Both the position numbers and the translations under genes were made by a program. DNA of 64,000 nt from Solenopsis invicta (lineage: Eukaryota > Arthropoda > Insecta > Hymenoptera > Formicidae). Under the pieces are notes generated by a model. The model was not told the origin of the DNA. It saw nothing but the letters and a program-made list of their open reading frames with translations, and searched no databases. The DNA lies in contig NC_052679.1 in assembly GCF_016802725.1 (NCBI RefSeq), positions 16,237,635 through 16,301,634 on the forward strand, read 5' to 3'. Below, one piece after another: positions 32,301 through 45,000 of the stretch (its first letter is position 1; each line of letters begins with the position of its first letter).

Positions 32301-33827
32301 ATATACAGACACTAACAATGATACCGACACCAAAAATAAAAAATCTCCATGGTTCTTATTGCCATATGTTCCTACAATTTCTGACAAGTTCAAATATTTC
32401 ACGAACAAATTCAACATAAATCTGGCTTTTTTTAGTCTCAATAAATTGAGCAGATTCATTAAAGTTCAAAAGGACGTTCTCCCGAATAACCTTAAGAAAA
32501 ATGTAGTGTATAAGATCACGTGCAAAGTCTGCGATGCGTCCTGTGTGGGACAAACTAGCAGGAGATTAAAAACAAGAGCCATAGAACACTGCAATGATAT
32601 TAGACGTAATGAGAACAACCATTCGGTCATCACCGAACACAGAATTAATCTTAATCACGACTTTGACTGGGAGAATATTAAAATCTTGGATAACGAGCGA
32701 GTTTTGGACAGGTGGTTAACATCGGAAATGCTACACATCCAATTACAAACAAATAGCCTCAATTTACAAAGGGATACTGAATTTCTACATCACGCATACC
32801 TCTCACTATTAAAGAGACTGTAACAGACAAGTTTTATTTGCTACTATGTTGATTCTAATTATATTAATCTCTTTGCCTCCAATTCACGTTAAGTCTGTAA
32901 TTTTACCTTTAATTTGATAATTCTGACATTGTTAATTGTTGCCCGCTAATTTATTTTGTTTTGTATCAAATGATGTCTCCGTTCATATTTACGTATCTAT
33001 GTATCTATTATTGTTTGCTCTCTCGCGTTTATCTGACTTCCTCGGCGATGGTAGGATGTTCGAACGAACATTTGGTCAATATACATTGTTGCGTGAGATC
33101 GTAAACACGCGGCATTACACGAAAAATTCAAGCGTATACTTTGACAGGCGAATTGGTTCACTGGTTGTCATCAGTGCCAATGGGTGAGTCACATAATTTT
33201 TTAAAAATTAAAAAACAAAAAAACATCAATTATAGTAATGTCAGCTATCTACGAAAACGATGGTTGTTTAGAAAATTGTCAATTTCACCGACACGACAAC
33301 GGACAATGCTTCCACGGCGGATTTGGCAAACCGTTGGTGACTCATTTCATTCCCAGTAACGGACTGATGACGATTAGAACAGCCACTTGTAATTGCGTTG
33401 AAAATGACGATTTCAATTAATTTTTTTTTTTTTTTCTTCTCATTTTGTAATTCGCTGAAGAGGGCTCCAAAGAGAGCCGAAACGTTCGATTTTTTTAAAT
33501 TAATCATGAATAAATAACTATTTAAACACTGATTGTGTTCTGCGCTCTTATACCCGCGCTGACTCTCACTAGCCTGTTTTAGCCGTTTAATTTGTGTTAA
33601 TTATAAATATTTTATGATAATAATGTATTTAATAATTAACATTTGTACGTAGAGTATTTAATATATGTATTAATGCATGTTACCTCCATCGGACAGAGAC
33701 TTAGTACCACTAGTAAACAACAAATTCGTAACAAATTCCTCACACATTTATTTTGAAACGGCCAAAGTCCCGAGATTGATAAAAATACTCGATTTATATT
33801 GTAATGTCGCCGAAAATTCGCTAGCAT
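26385..33827 (-). CDS. odorant receptor A1 (nine exons), intact
   Basis: Insect odorant receptor of the 7tm_6 family. Exons: 33684-33827 (MLANFRRHYNINRV...GLWPFQ), 29337-29456 (ILLLYDHADD), 29136-29253 (AIDRHWDIF), 28595-28898 (NESRSRFFAVEVEF, HACSLFAAIR), 28277-28429 (CLKKHQLAIE), 28043-28133, 26901-27037 (CYSGQRLMDESQNIFYHA), 26615-26747 (YAADWYNFSPRLK, GLKAGNM) and 26385-26438 (SYFTAF, TGA). The total is 1254 nt, 417 aa, with no stop or frame break. An earlier acceptor (AAAG|AT, 28941) would add 14 codons to exon 4, also in frame. Intron 1 is expanded to about 4.2 kb by a Penelope-like element and a foldback, and intron 6 holds an inverted Penelope terminal dimer. Its duplicate is B1. Confidence 0.85.
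27160..27650. mobile_element. inverted dimer of Penelope-like 3' termini with hammerhead-like cores
   Basis: Two arms of about 210 bp face each other. Both contain the block from TAATGAGARTCAGCG through AATTATTTATT to CGCTTTGGAGTCATCTTCAG and GTCATC. The right arm (+ strand) reads CTGAAGA, a GACTC/GAGTC stem, then CGAAACGTT (27512-27545). The same terminus closes the Penelope-like element at 33597. It lies in intron 6 of OR A1; the duplicate in B1 is at about 43316-43806. Confidence 0.65.
29666..30392. mobile_element. long foldback MITE (arms about 330 bp)
   Basis: The left half (from GGGGAAGGCACCTTAGGAGG) is the reverse complement, with mismatches, of the right half (to GTGCTTTCCCCCC); the centre is near 30030. 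It lies in OR A1 intron 1. Copies are at 45826-46549 (unit B), and the right half only at about 54843-55200 (C) and 63060-63415 (D). The open frame at 29865-30236 is a by-product of the palindrome. Confidence 0.75.
31289..32823 (+). pseudogene. Penelope-like reverse transcriptase plus GIY-YIG endonuclease, broken
   Basis: The first segment (31289-32065) has RT motifs: LPKVHKPG, ISLDVISLFTNIP, FGTPMSSPLSPVIADLVM, FRYVDDI at about residue 200 and INFLDITM. A TAG at 32066-32068 interrupts it just before YHKPTFSGRYLNF. About 30 codons later, near 32155, the frame shifts into the second segment (32160-32823), which ends with VVYKITCKVCDASCVGQTSRRLKTR, the GIY-YIG-type endonuclease signature of Penelope-like elements. 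The N-terminal RT region is missing (5' truncation). The gene cannot make a full product. Confidence 0.8.
33455..33485 (+). ncRNA. hammerhead ribozyme-like core at Penelope-like 3' end
   Basis: CTGAAGA is followed by GGCTC, a CAAAGA loop, GAGCC, then GAAACGTT. This has the CUGANGA - stem II - GAAA order of hammerhead ribozymes, which are known in Penelope-like elements. I could not pin down stem III and the cleavage site by eye, so activity is unproven. Confidence 0.45.
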
Positions 33828-34740
33828 GACTAATATTTAGTTTCGGACGTAAAACGTTATGATACACATCATGCTATCGATTGAATGTAAGTATTCGGAC
33901 ATCCAAGTCGTGGAATAAGAAATACAATATCGTGCAGAATAATTATCTTGTCAATGTCTTATTTCTCCGATAGTACAGTATGTCATCTTGTCTATCTGTA
34001 GTATCTGTTAAAACGAAACTATCACATTCACCGCTCTCAGAAATATTTTTTGTTAGACGTTCTTCTATAGTATGACATGTTATTAAGATAAGTATAGAGT
34101 AAGCATTTTATAATGTAATGCGCCCGCAGTTTAACAGGATGATGGAGGGGGACAATGTAGACGCGTGTTGGTTGTCTGATTATATTGAACATTTTTCTTT
34201 GCTAGAATATCTCTCAGTCACTCGGTTTTACGTACTTCAACTATCCAAATAACCGATTATCTTTGAAAATAGAAATGATGCAAAATAAAATAAAGACGAG
34301 CAAGTCCGAAATTTAAATATAATAATCTACAAAGAAACAGAGAAAATTATAAGAAAATTGGAAGAACTATTGAAAATAAACTCAGAACTGTCAATGTTTA
34401 GAGATTTTCCACCAAATGATATGCCAGCTTCACACACACGCTCGTTAGAGCATATGTTGTCTTTATAATTACACTAGTAGTTTATTGAAATTTACTCTGG
34501 CTTAATATAAAATAGTGTTAGACCTAATTACAAAAAAGTACAAGAAAATATAACAAAAGTATAAACATCAACTAAATTATATAAAAAGTGTATAAAGGAG
34601 TACAAATTGAATAAAATAAACAACTGATTGAATAAAATAAACTATAATTGCATTTTCTAGTAACATTGTAAGCTTCTATACTATAATTACTATTAATGAT
34701 GAAATCAGACGCATTGTACATTGGTAAAATATTAGAACAC
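33828..34740. other. spacer between units A and B
   Basis: No gene is seen. The stretch 34010-34740 matches 19665-20382, and 33600-34310 matches 47405-48123. It is the junction sequence of the tandem duplication. Confidence 0.7.
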
Positions 34741-37261
34741 TTAGTTAAACTTTTGGAATGATAAAAACGTCGTAAAGTAAGACATGGCCGTCCGTACTAC
34801 CTTTAATTGAATAAAAGGTATAAATTTACATATATACCTACACTTAACGCTGTTATAAAACTGTAATGCGCAATACTTACCGTCTCGTAAGTTGATATAG
34901 ATAATGGAATCATTTTACCTGCTTTTAATCCGCGAGGTACATTAGATTTATAAAGCATCATTATTAAAACACATTTTAATCTAGGCGAAAATTTGTACCA
35001 TTCCGCCGCGTATCTGAAAATGTAATAATTGATTTTAATCAAAATTCCATTTTTTCCGAGATTCAAGATGAAATATATATTATATATATAAATTAGAATT
35101 AATATTATTGCAAATCTTGATCAAGTATATGTAGCACGTGTAAAAAGCTACTCTCTAAATCAGAACTAGTACATTATTTACTAAAAGACAGTGAACAGCT
35201 TGATTTCAGCGGTATACTTATATCAATCAGTGATATATGCATTGTTTTTCAATGATAATACACTGATTTTGATCAATGAGAGTACCCTCTTCACTCCTAC
35301 CCCTCTTAAATGGAATCACTAAAAGACAGTGAATAATCACCGATGATCACAGCACTGCAAATCAATAAGATTTCACTGATTCAGATTTAGAGAGTATATG
35401 AAAACAATTTTTGCAAAATAAATAGTTGTTCCAAAATTATATTATTTTCTTTAAATTAATATTAATTACGCGAATGTATTAATCAAGCGTGCATTTTTTA
35501 AATGACAATTAAAGTATTTAAACAAATCTTATGCATATACTACGGTACTGTAGTTATTAGCAAGATTTCAAGAAAGGTGCCAAAAATATGTAAAGTATAA
35601 AATAATTACGCTCGATAAAATATATTTTGACTTTCATCTGTTAATATTTGACCAGAATAGCATAAAATCATTAGACACCCTAACGAACCCATCAAAATAA
35701 TTAAAGGTTTTATCAAATCGTTCAGATGATTCTTTACGAAGACAATCTATAACATAAATTAAAAAACATTAATTAATCTCTCTTAGAAGAGAATTACATT
35801 TTTATTTAAAATAAAAGCCAGTGATTTTATCCATTATGTAAGAGTAAAATTATCTTAAAAATTATATTAAGAACATTGAAGAGCAATTAATTTTCATCCT
35901 TTTTTAATTTACATTCTGTTTAGATTACGAAAATTAGGTTTGATTAAGACTAATCAAAAATACATTTCTATTGTATAAATTAGACTATCAATCGATAGTC
36001 AATTTTTTCAAGTTTGAATTTTATTTAATCGTCAAATTATTTATTAAATAGTTAAGAAAAATACAAAATTTTGACTTTATTACAATTTTTTTAGTGTCAA
36101 AACGGGCCAATGACGAGCAATAATTCTAGTTGTTCGAAATTAAATATATTTTCTTTTACATTCAAAATAATTAACGCGGGACTAGTTTCAGCCTTACTAT
36201 GACCTTCTTCAGTCGCTATATTCTAACGTTGACAAATTAATTACATATTCTAAATTTGGAGTCAAAATTTGTACATAAAACTACATTTCTCATCGAGTTA
36301 CATATTCTAAAAAGCTGTCGTATGTTGTTATCCTGTGTTATTACTGCGTATTTGTTCCCGTTATTCATGAAGATCTTTATGTATTGTATCTAGCTGTCAT
36401 CGTGTAATCGTATCTATATCGAATGTATATAATTTTTCTTAGTGTATATTACTAACCTTATCTGTTATTGTAATTAAAGGCAAGTTACATACGAATTTGT
36501 TAGTTGAGACTTTAACGAAATTGACGTTCATTTCGAGGAGAGAGGAAAGATACAAACGAACTCGTCGACAGATCGTAATGGACTGAACTTTGAGACTCCG
36601 CTAACGATTTTTCAGAAGGTCGTATCGGTACTGATCATAGCAACGTTTTTCATCGTGTGTCTCGAAAGTTACTGTTTTTCATTTTATCTAATAAATCGAA
36701 ATAAGATCCATCGAGATACTTATTTTGAATGTAAGAGAAAATATATTTAATTTTGAACAACTAAAATTATTGCTCGTCATTGGCCCGTTTTGACACTAAA
36801 GTTTATGAACATACGAGCGACACATAGTATATTACAATTTTTTTATTTTATTTTTTTTTTTGTTTATGATTTGTATATCTATTCTACTGTTGAAAAGATT
36901 TTATTTACTTACCTGGATTCCAGCCGAACTTATAACTCCAATAACAGATATTAAAGTAATTAATGAAATTGTTGTGTTACATGAGTCTAACCTATCAACA
37001 AATCTGTAAAGTAAAAATAATATTAACAAGTTAATTTCTGATAAGGAGAAAATTGATATTATTAGATACCATGTATAGGAAGACAATTGAACAAACGTTA
37101 TTTACTCTAGAGCAAGCTGATATTTTTTTAAACATGTTATGTATGTTTGGTATGTTATTTTTTCATTTGACGAATCAAGATCCATTTTGTATGCACGTTT
37201 ATTTATTTTGATATTATTATTTTTTGGAATTATGTTTTCAACTTGTGTGCTGCAAAATATA

Positions 37262-37322
<61 letters not shown>

Positions 37323-38126
37323 GGTGGTCCTCATTTTTGATATTTTCAAATTTTTATGTTCCCAGGGGTTTAAACGCTTCCAAATTAATTAAAAAAAATT
37401 CCCAAAAAATTTGAGCTCTTAATATCAACTCTAAGATAGTCCGCATGACCACCTAAGTTTCTTATGGAAATAACATGTAAAAAACTTTTTTTATTCTTTG
37501 AAATTTTATATGTCCTTTACAAATGATCCTAAAATTATGAGAAGTAGAAATTTGTTTAGAGAATTTAACGCTCTACAGAAAAGGTCTTATGATTTTTCGG
37601 TAAGTCTTCTAGTTCAAAAGTTATTCGAGGTCAAAGTTCAATTAAAATAAAATCATCAATGTTTTCAAATATATTTACAAAATAAACAGTTCTACCATAA
37701 AATTTATTACAATGTAATATGTTACAATATATTACAATGTAATATATTTTATGGTACAACTGTTTATTTTGTAAATATACTTGAAAACATTGATGATTTT
37801 ATTTTAATTGAACTTTGACCTCGAATAACTTTTGAACTAGAAGACTTACCGAAAAATCATAAGACCTTTTCTGTAGAGCGTTAAATTCTCTAAACAAATT
37901 TCTACTTCTCATAATTTTAGGATCATTTGTAAAGGACATATAAAATTTCGAAGAATAAAAGAAGTTTTTTACATGTTATTTCCATAAGAAACTTAGGCGG
38001 TTATGCGGACTATCTTAGAGTTGATATTAAGAGCTCAAATTTTTAGAGAATTTTTTTATATTAATTTGGAAGCGTGTAAACCCCTGGGAGTATAAAAATT
38101 CAAAAATATCCAAAATAAGGACCACC

Positions 38127-38197
<71 letters not shown>
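37262..38197. mobile_element. palindromic element flanked by (TA)n in OR B2 intron 4
   Basis: (TA)n runs at about 37262-37319 and 38130-38197 bracket a palindrome with arms of about 400 bp. Its ends are TTAGGGTGGTCCT and the complement, and its centre is near 37720 (ATTACAATGTAAT repeats). The sequence is absent from the duplicate intron in A2. Open frames of Ile-Tyr repeats here are translations of (TA)n. Confidence 0.8.
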
Positions 38198-38199
<2 letters not shown>

Positions 38200-39964
38200 T
38201 ATATATGAAAATTTTTTTCCCGAAATGTACCATACAAACATTGAAATTATTATCACATTTGCGATATATTGCGATATACAGATGTGCAAACTATTCAAAT
38301 ACAAATTGAATTGATTTGAATTAGGTAAGATTCAATTCGATTTGGATTTAAATCTCTCTGATTCAAATTCGAATCTAAAAGTTTAAATATGAATTACGTA
38401 TAATAATAATAATCCTATAAAATCACATTTTTTGCTAATAATAGTGCTATCATGTTGTTGAAGTAAGAAATGTTTTATTAGATATATTTTATCAGTTTTA
38501 AATATTTAAATGTATGCGTATTTAAAATGATTTTATATTTATCATATAATCAATATTACCCTTCTTACACAGAAGTTTTATTATATATTAAACTTCAACA
38601 ATAATTGTATTATTAATTAACAGTTATGTTTCAACTATTCGATTCAATTTGGATTCGAGCAAAGAAATAAAATTTGATTTAATTCGATTCGATATAAAAA
38701 AAAATCTTGATTCACACATCTCTATGATATAACTACCTGATGGCAGCAAACAGACTGCAAACATGAAGGATGCACATGATATGCGTCGTATCACTGCTCA
38801 CTATGACATTTGTAGCCACTATGCCTATTGCGCTAATGTAACAAGAAATTGGTAGAAAATACTCATTTTTATCCTTGAAATCAATTACAAATGCAAAGAA
38901 TCGCGGACGTGATTCGTTTAAAGGCATTACGATATCTAGAAGTTAACGGTATTGCTAGAAATATCACCATCATGGTATACAGTAACACTGTAACATTGCG
39001 AGAAAAATGTGCGTTGTTTAATATCAAAATTTATACAATATTCTAAAATTATTATTTTTGAATTTATGGTAAATTAATTTTTAATGGAAATTAAATGTCT
39101 ATGTTAATTTTAAATATCTACATTGCCGCATAGCTTTGATTTTAGATCGTAATTTGTTTAATTATATTACTACGTTCCATTAATATGGAAGTGGAATAAT
39201 TCCATGGAACAATGCTGTGCTCTAAGATATTATTGTAGTCATTATACTTACTAGCGTAATATTTTGTAACTTTTCGCGACAACTTGGCATAGTCATTCAA
39301 AATTTGAATTTCCACATCATTTGTAAATATATCCCAATGCTCGTCAATAGCTTTATATAAGTATCGAAACTGATTGTAACAAGTATGGAGACGATTTAAT
39401 GTGTAACATTTAAAATATTTTTCTCAATTAAAAAAAAAGATAACACATTTTATTTCCAAGAATGTACCTTGTCGCTATTCCAAAAATGATTCATCTGTCT
39501 TCCGATAAAATTGACTGAGAAGATAAATTGATAACAACCTTCGAAAATCATTTTCGTATCGTTCGAATTATTGTACAACAATAATATCTGCATGCAGTAT
39601 TGAATTATCATCCGTATAGTACGTTACATAAACGCAAACATATAAAATTATTACACAATTATATCAAAGTTGTTATACATTTCTGTTTTATCAATTCTTA
39701 ATTGTTATGTTAAATATATTATTTCGCTATATGCGATTATTTTATATTATACAAGATATTATACAATATTAAATAATAAAATAATGAAAATTTATAAATA
39801 TTGGACGTATTGTTTGATACGAAAATGTATCGATACCTGCCACGGACAGAAACTTATTTCGAGCAGGAAGAAAGAAGTCCACAACAAATTTTTTATGTGT
39901 TTGCTTTGAAACGGCCAAAAACCTATGGTCAACAAAACTACCCGGTTGATATTGTACTCTCTTA

Positions 39965-41249
39965 TTAGGTGTTGGAATTAATTCGTAGCGTTTTTTTAGA
40001 GAGAAACAACGATTTATTCTAAGTTTAAATATAGAAATACATTACTAAAAATATTTTCCATCGCTTGCCACAACTTTTTCCCATCTTTCGGGTAAGAGAC
40101 GGATACCCCGTCAAAAAAACGCTTCGTCCTTAGAGGCGATCCATGAATCAATCCAAGTTTTGCATTCTTCATAAGAAATAAATTTCTCCGCGGACAAACC
40201 ATGGGCCATCGACCGGAACAAGTGATAATCCGAAGGAGCAATATCTGGAGAATACGGCGGGTGGGTTAGGACTTCCCATTTCAGTGTTTGCAGGTACGTT
40301 TGCACTGGCTTTGCGACGTGCGGTCTAGCATTGTCGTGCAGCAAAATAATTTTGTCGTGCCTTTCGCTCCATTCCGACCGTTTCTCCTTCAATGCCCGAC
40401 TCAAGCGCATCAATTGCAGTCGGTAACGATCCCCAGTGATGCTTTCATTCGGATTCAGCAGTTCGTAGTAAACCACACCCCGTTGATCTCACCAAATGCA
40501 AAGAAGAAGCTTAGATCCATGAATATTACGTTTTGGTACTGATGATGATGGTTGTTCAGGCTTAACCCATGATTTTTTGCGCTTGGGGTTATCGTAATAT
40601 ATCCACTTTTCATCACCCGTAACAATCCGATGTAAAAAACTTTTTCTTTTGTACCGTTGAAGCAGTAACTCGCAAGTCAAAAAACGCCTTTCAACGTCCC
40701 TCGGCTTTAATTCGTATGGGATCCAATGTCCTTCCTTTTGGATCATCCTTAACGCTTTAAGTCGTTTTCCCACTGTTGAAAAGTCAACCCCCAACGATGT
40801 GGACAACTCTTCGAGCGTTTGAGTTGAGTTCTCCTCAAGTAATGTCTCCAATTCTTTGTCTTCAAACTTTTTTGGCTGTCCAGGTCGTTCCTTGTCTTCT
40901 AAGTCGAAATCACCGCTCTTGAATCGCGCAAACCACTTCCGACACATTTGTTCAGCTAAAGCTTGCTCACCGTAAACTTCTTCTAAAATCCTATGGCTTT
41001 CCGCAGCAGTTTTATTCATATGAAAGTAATGTAATAAAACTCCCCGCAAAAACATTTATTTGGTATAAATTTAGACATATTTAAATAATTATAACTTGAT
41101 GTTATTAACAAGTGAAAGTAAGATGTCGTAAAAATAACACCTAACCTAACAACTGATTTAAGATAAATTTGCTTCTGACGGTAAAAACAGAAAACTGTAG
41201 TATCCCCGCCATCTCTCTTAAAACGCTACGAATTAATTCCAACACCTAA
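39965..41249 (-). mobile_element. mariner element, 1285 bp, with TA target duplication
   Basis: Terminal inverted repeats begin TTAGGTGTTGGAATTAATTC and are perfect for about 28 bp. TA flanks both ends (39963-39964, 41250-41251). Removing the element restores the OR exon 1 sequence seen in A2 (CTCTCTTACAAAATTTG). The insertion is therefore younger than the A/B duplication. Confidence 0.95.
40036..41055 (-). pseudogene. mariner transposase with two premature stops
   Basis: The reading frame starts at 41055 with an N-terminal helix-turn-helix region (FKSGDFDLEDKERPGQPKKFED). It has TGDEKWIYYDN, HDNARPHVAK and PPYSPDIAPSDYHLF, the D,D34D catalytic triad of mariner. A TGA at 40489-40491 follows LLLCIW, where the family usually has Trp, and a second TGA at 40111-40113 stands before RGIRLLPERW. 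The frame then runs to a TAG just after the GKYF tail. It should not make a complete enzyme. Confidence 0.85.
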
Positions 41250-42045
41250 TACAAAATTTGATAACATTTTTACTGGTTAATTTGCCCTCGAAAGACTGCA
41301 ATGTGTTGTGTTTTACGTAGATCAATTCTTCAGCAGGTGCAAGTCGCGATACGAAACTATTGGTTAAAAATCATCATATTATTTTACTAACGCAAGGAAA
41401 AACAATATCAAGCTGTCAGTATTAAACTATTAATTTGTACATCTCGAAAATATTTTATTCAGGTGACGTGTATAATGATGTAGCTAGATAATGGCGTGAC
41501 AATAACTGGAGGGTAACTTAGGGGGTAACGGCACAGCACATAACAATATCTATAGCTACTAACAATGAAGATTTGCACTGCATTTAATCGGTTTGAAGTA
41601 TTTTCAGTGTTTAAGTAGAGTTGAAGAAATTACTAGCACAATAAAGAAAAATAACAAATTTTTGTAAAAGGTATAATTACACAGTAAAGAAATAGTGTTA
41701 AATAAAAATACTAAAACAAAAATACTGAAGCGATTGAATAAAAGACCATAGAGTTTTATTGCATGATAAGTAACGGTATAAATTCTGTATTACAATTTAT
41801 TAACATTAACTTAAATACAGATAAATTAACGAAGACCTAAAAATTTAATAATCAATCTTGAAGTGAAAATGTAAAGTGGAATGTTAAAGTTGGACATTAA
41901 AAAAAGAAAAGGTAAATTAAGTATATATATAAACATTTCCGAAAATAAATATATCATTGAAATACAATTTATTTCGACGTTAAGATAGAAGGTAACAAAC
42001 ATATGTAACAAAGAAACGTTTCGGTGAATAATAAAAATTTGGTAA

Positions 42046-45000
42046 TCACTCTTTGAATGACTTGAACGCTGTAAAGTAAGACATGGCGATTCGTACTACC
42101 TTAAATGAAATACGAAAGAAGCACGAGTTATTTTATGCATAATGTTATAAAAAGTTTCATAGTTTTTGTGCATTTTTCTTACCGCCGCATAAGTCGCGAT
42201 AGATAACGGAACCATGTTGCCTGCCTTCAATTCACACGGTACATTACTTCTATAAAGAGTTATCAACAATAAAGATTTTAATCTAGGCGAGAAGTTGTAC
42301 CAATCTGCAGCGTATCTATAAGATATTAGCCAATAATTGGTTTTATCTGTTTTAGATATTACGTAAATACTTATAACTGTATTTATAAATAAATTATTAT
42401 TTTTAACTCAAAAATAGATTTATAATCGTAAATATATTATATAAAGGTATATAAAATAGTTATATTACGCGTGATAAAATATATTCTGACTTTCGTCCAT
42501 TAATCTCTGACCGGAATAACATATCAAGTCCCCTTCAAAGTAATCCCCCCCTGATATAATACACTTATTCCAACGGATTTTCCAATCTTCGAAACAGTTG
42601 TAATAATCGATTTCAGGAATGGCCTTTAGCTCCTTCTTCGCAGCGAAACGGTGTCCCCGGAGCGGCCGCTTGAGTTTGCTGAATAGCCAGAAGTCGCATG
42701 GAGCCAAATCAGGTGAATACGGTGGTTGTGGAACGATATTAGTCGAGTTTTTGGTTAAAAAATCACGAATCACCGTTTCGAGTCGATAGAAGAGATTCAA
42801 GCCGCTGCGAAGAAGGAGCTAAAGGCCATTCCTGAAATCGATTATTACAACTGTTTCGAAGATTGGAAAATCCGTTGGAATAAGTGTATTATATCAGGGG
42901 GGATTACTTTGAAGGGCCAATAATTGGTTTTATCTGTTTTAGATATTACGTAAATACTTATAACTGTATTTATAAATAAATTATTATTTTTAACTCAAAA
43001 ATAGATTTATAATCGTAAATATATTATATAAAGGTATATAAAATAGTTATATTACGCGTGATAAAATATATTCTGACTTTCGTCCATTAATCTCTGACCG
43101 GAATAACATACAAGCAACAAATCAGCTAGCATGCACGTGAATAAGAGCGTGAATTTTATCAGTTCTTGCATTTGATCTAACACATAAAGAATCTATAATA
43201 AATTAAAAATACATAATTATTCGAATAATAATTATATTTTTATTTAAGAGATAAAATGTAATATATATATATTATTAATATTAATTAGTTCTAGACTATC
43301 GAAATTTAAATACAATTAATAATTGGAAAATAGGCTAATGAGAATCAGCGTGGGTCAAAGAACACAATCACAAGTATTGATATTGAATTATTTATTTAAT
43401 TCAAAATTAAAAAACAAACGTTTTGACTCTCTTTGGAGTCATCTTCAGACAACAAAAAATAGTAAAGGCAATAGAAATAGAAGCCGTTATCAGTCATCGA
43501 AAACGGGAAGCATTCAAGTCGCCATTGATTTGACAAATTCGTGGTGGCATTTTTAACCGTGATAGTGTTGTAACCGCAAGAGATCTATACGCAAAAGATG
43601 TTTCCCGTTTTTGATGACTGATGACGGTTTCTATTTCTATTGCCTTTACTATTTTTTGTTGCGCTGAAGATGACTCCAAAGCGAGTCGAAACGTTCGTTT
43701 TGTAATTTTGAATTGAATAAATAATTCAATATCGATACTTGTGATTGCGTTCTTTCACCCGCGCTGACTCTCATTAGCCTATTTTTTAATCATTAATTGT
43801 ATATTATTAATATATAATAACGATAATACAATTACAATTGTTTGCCTCTATATTTATATTATTTTGAAACAAATTATTTATTTTAATCTGAATTTTTTTT
43901 AATTTGATTTTATATCTTTTTTTATTCATTACAATCTGATCAGTTTAGTTTCATTAAAGTTAGAATTATGTAAATCGTTAGACTATAAGTATGAGGCTAA
44001 AAACATTATGTACAAAAATACTAACTTGGCCTTATAAGGGGGAGGTAGGAATAAAGAAAAAAGAGAAAACTCCGATTGTATAATAAGCCAATTACATAAT
44101 AATTATGATCATTTTGTATATTGTATCATTTTATGAATTTGCATATTTTTACTTTATGGAATGTATTACTGAAATAATTTTTACAACTTACTCGAATTCC
44201 AGTCAGACTTATATTTGCAAGAAGCAATAATAATAAAAGTAATGAAAGTCCTTTAAATGATGAATCTAATATATTAACGAACCTAGAACAGAAGTCACAC
44301 ATTAGCAAGTTAAGTTATTCAACCAATAATATGTATACATATACATATAAACATACGCACGCACAGAGAGAGGAGGGAAAGGGGGGATGAGGAACATTTT
44401 GTAAAGAAACGATTTAACAAAATTTGTTTACTCTATAGCAAGCTGATGTTTCTTCAGACATATTATGTATTTCCGATATACTATTTCTTCATTTAATGGA
44501 TCACGCTCCATATTCACATGACATCCATATTTGCTTATTTTATTGCTATTATTCTCTTTGGGAATTATATTCTCAATTTGTTTACTGCAAACATGAATTT
44601 ATGATATCTCGTAAATATACATATATAAGTGTAAAAAATATTTATATACTCAATAATATCTTATAAAATATTTTTATAATAATGTTATTATATGTATTTT
44701 ATATTTATATTTTATATACAAATTTTTTTTATTATGTCTACAATGGATCTACCTGATAGCGGCAAACAAGCTACACGCATGAGCGGTGCACACGACGTGC
44801 ATTGCATCAACCCCCAATGCGGTGTTTGCACCTACCATAATTACGATAGTAGTATAACAAAGAATTGGTAGAAAGTAATCATCTTTATTCACCCTAAATT
44901 CGACTTCGACTGCGAAGAATCGTGAACGTGATTCATTAAGAGGCTTCACAAAATCTAGTAATATTGGTATTAATGGTATTGCTATCATTATCAATATTAC

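Larger units (their letters stand above)
31246..33597 (+). mobile_element. Penelope-like retroelement, 5'-truncated
   Basis: This block of about 2.35 kb is absent from the matching intron of OR B1, where TATATATATTAAT runs straight into TATAAATATTTTATG (47400). It contains reverse transcriptase and a GIY-YIG-like endonuclease on +, and a 3' terminus with a hammerhead-like core (33455-33485). It lies in intron 1 of OR A1, opposite to the gene's direction. It inserted after the A/B duplication, or was cleanly absent from B. Confidence 0.8.
34741..41267 (-). pseudogene. odorant receptor B2, duplicate of A2, inactivated
   Basis: All nine exons can be found: exon 1 in two pieces (39837-39964 and 41252-41267), 39468-39587, 39252-39369, 38737-38987, 37106-37249, 36913-37003, 35610-35746, 34881-35013 and 34741-34800. 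Exon 1 is split after about six codons by a 1285-bp mariner. Exon 4 has lost 8 bp relative to A2 (after ATATCTAGAAG, near 38943), shifting the frame. The other exons are very similar to A2. Intron 4 carries a palindromic element not found in A2. Confidence 0.8.

Noticed and set aside
37139..38304. Ile-Tyr-repeat open frames
   Set aside because: They are translations of (TA)n microsatellites.
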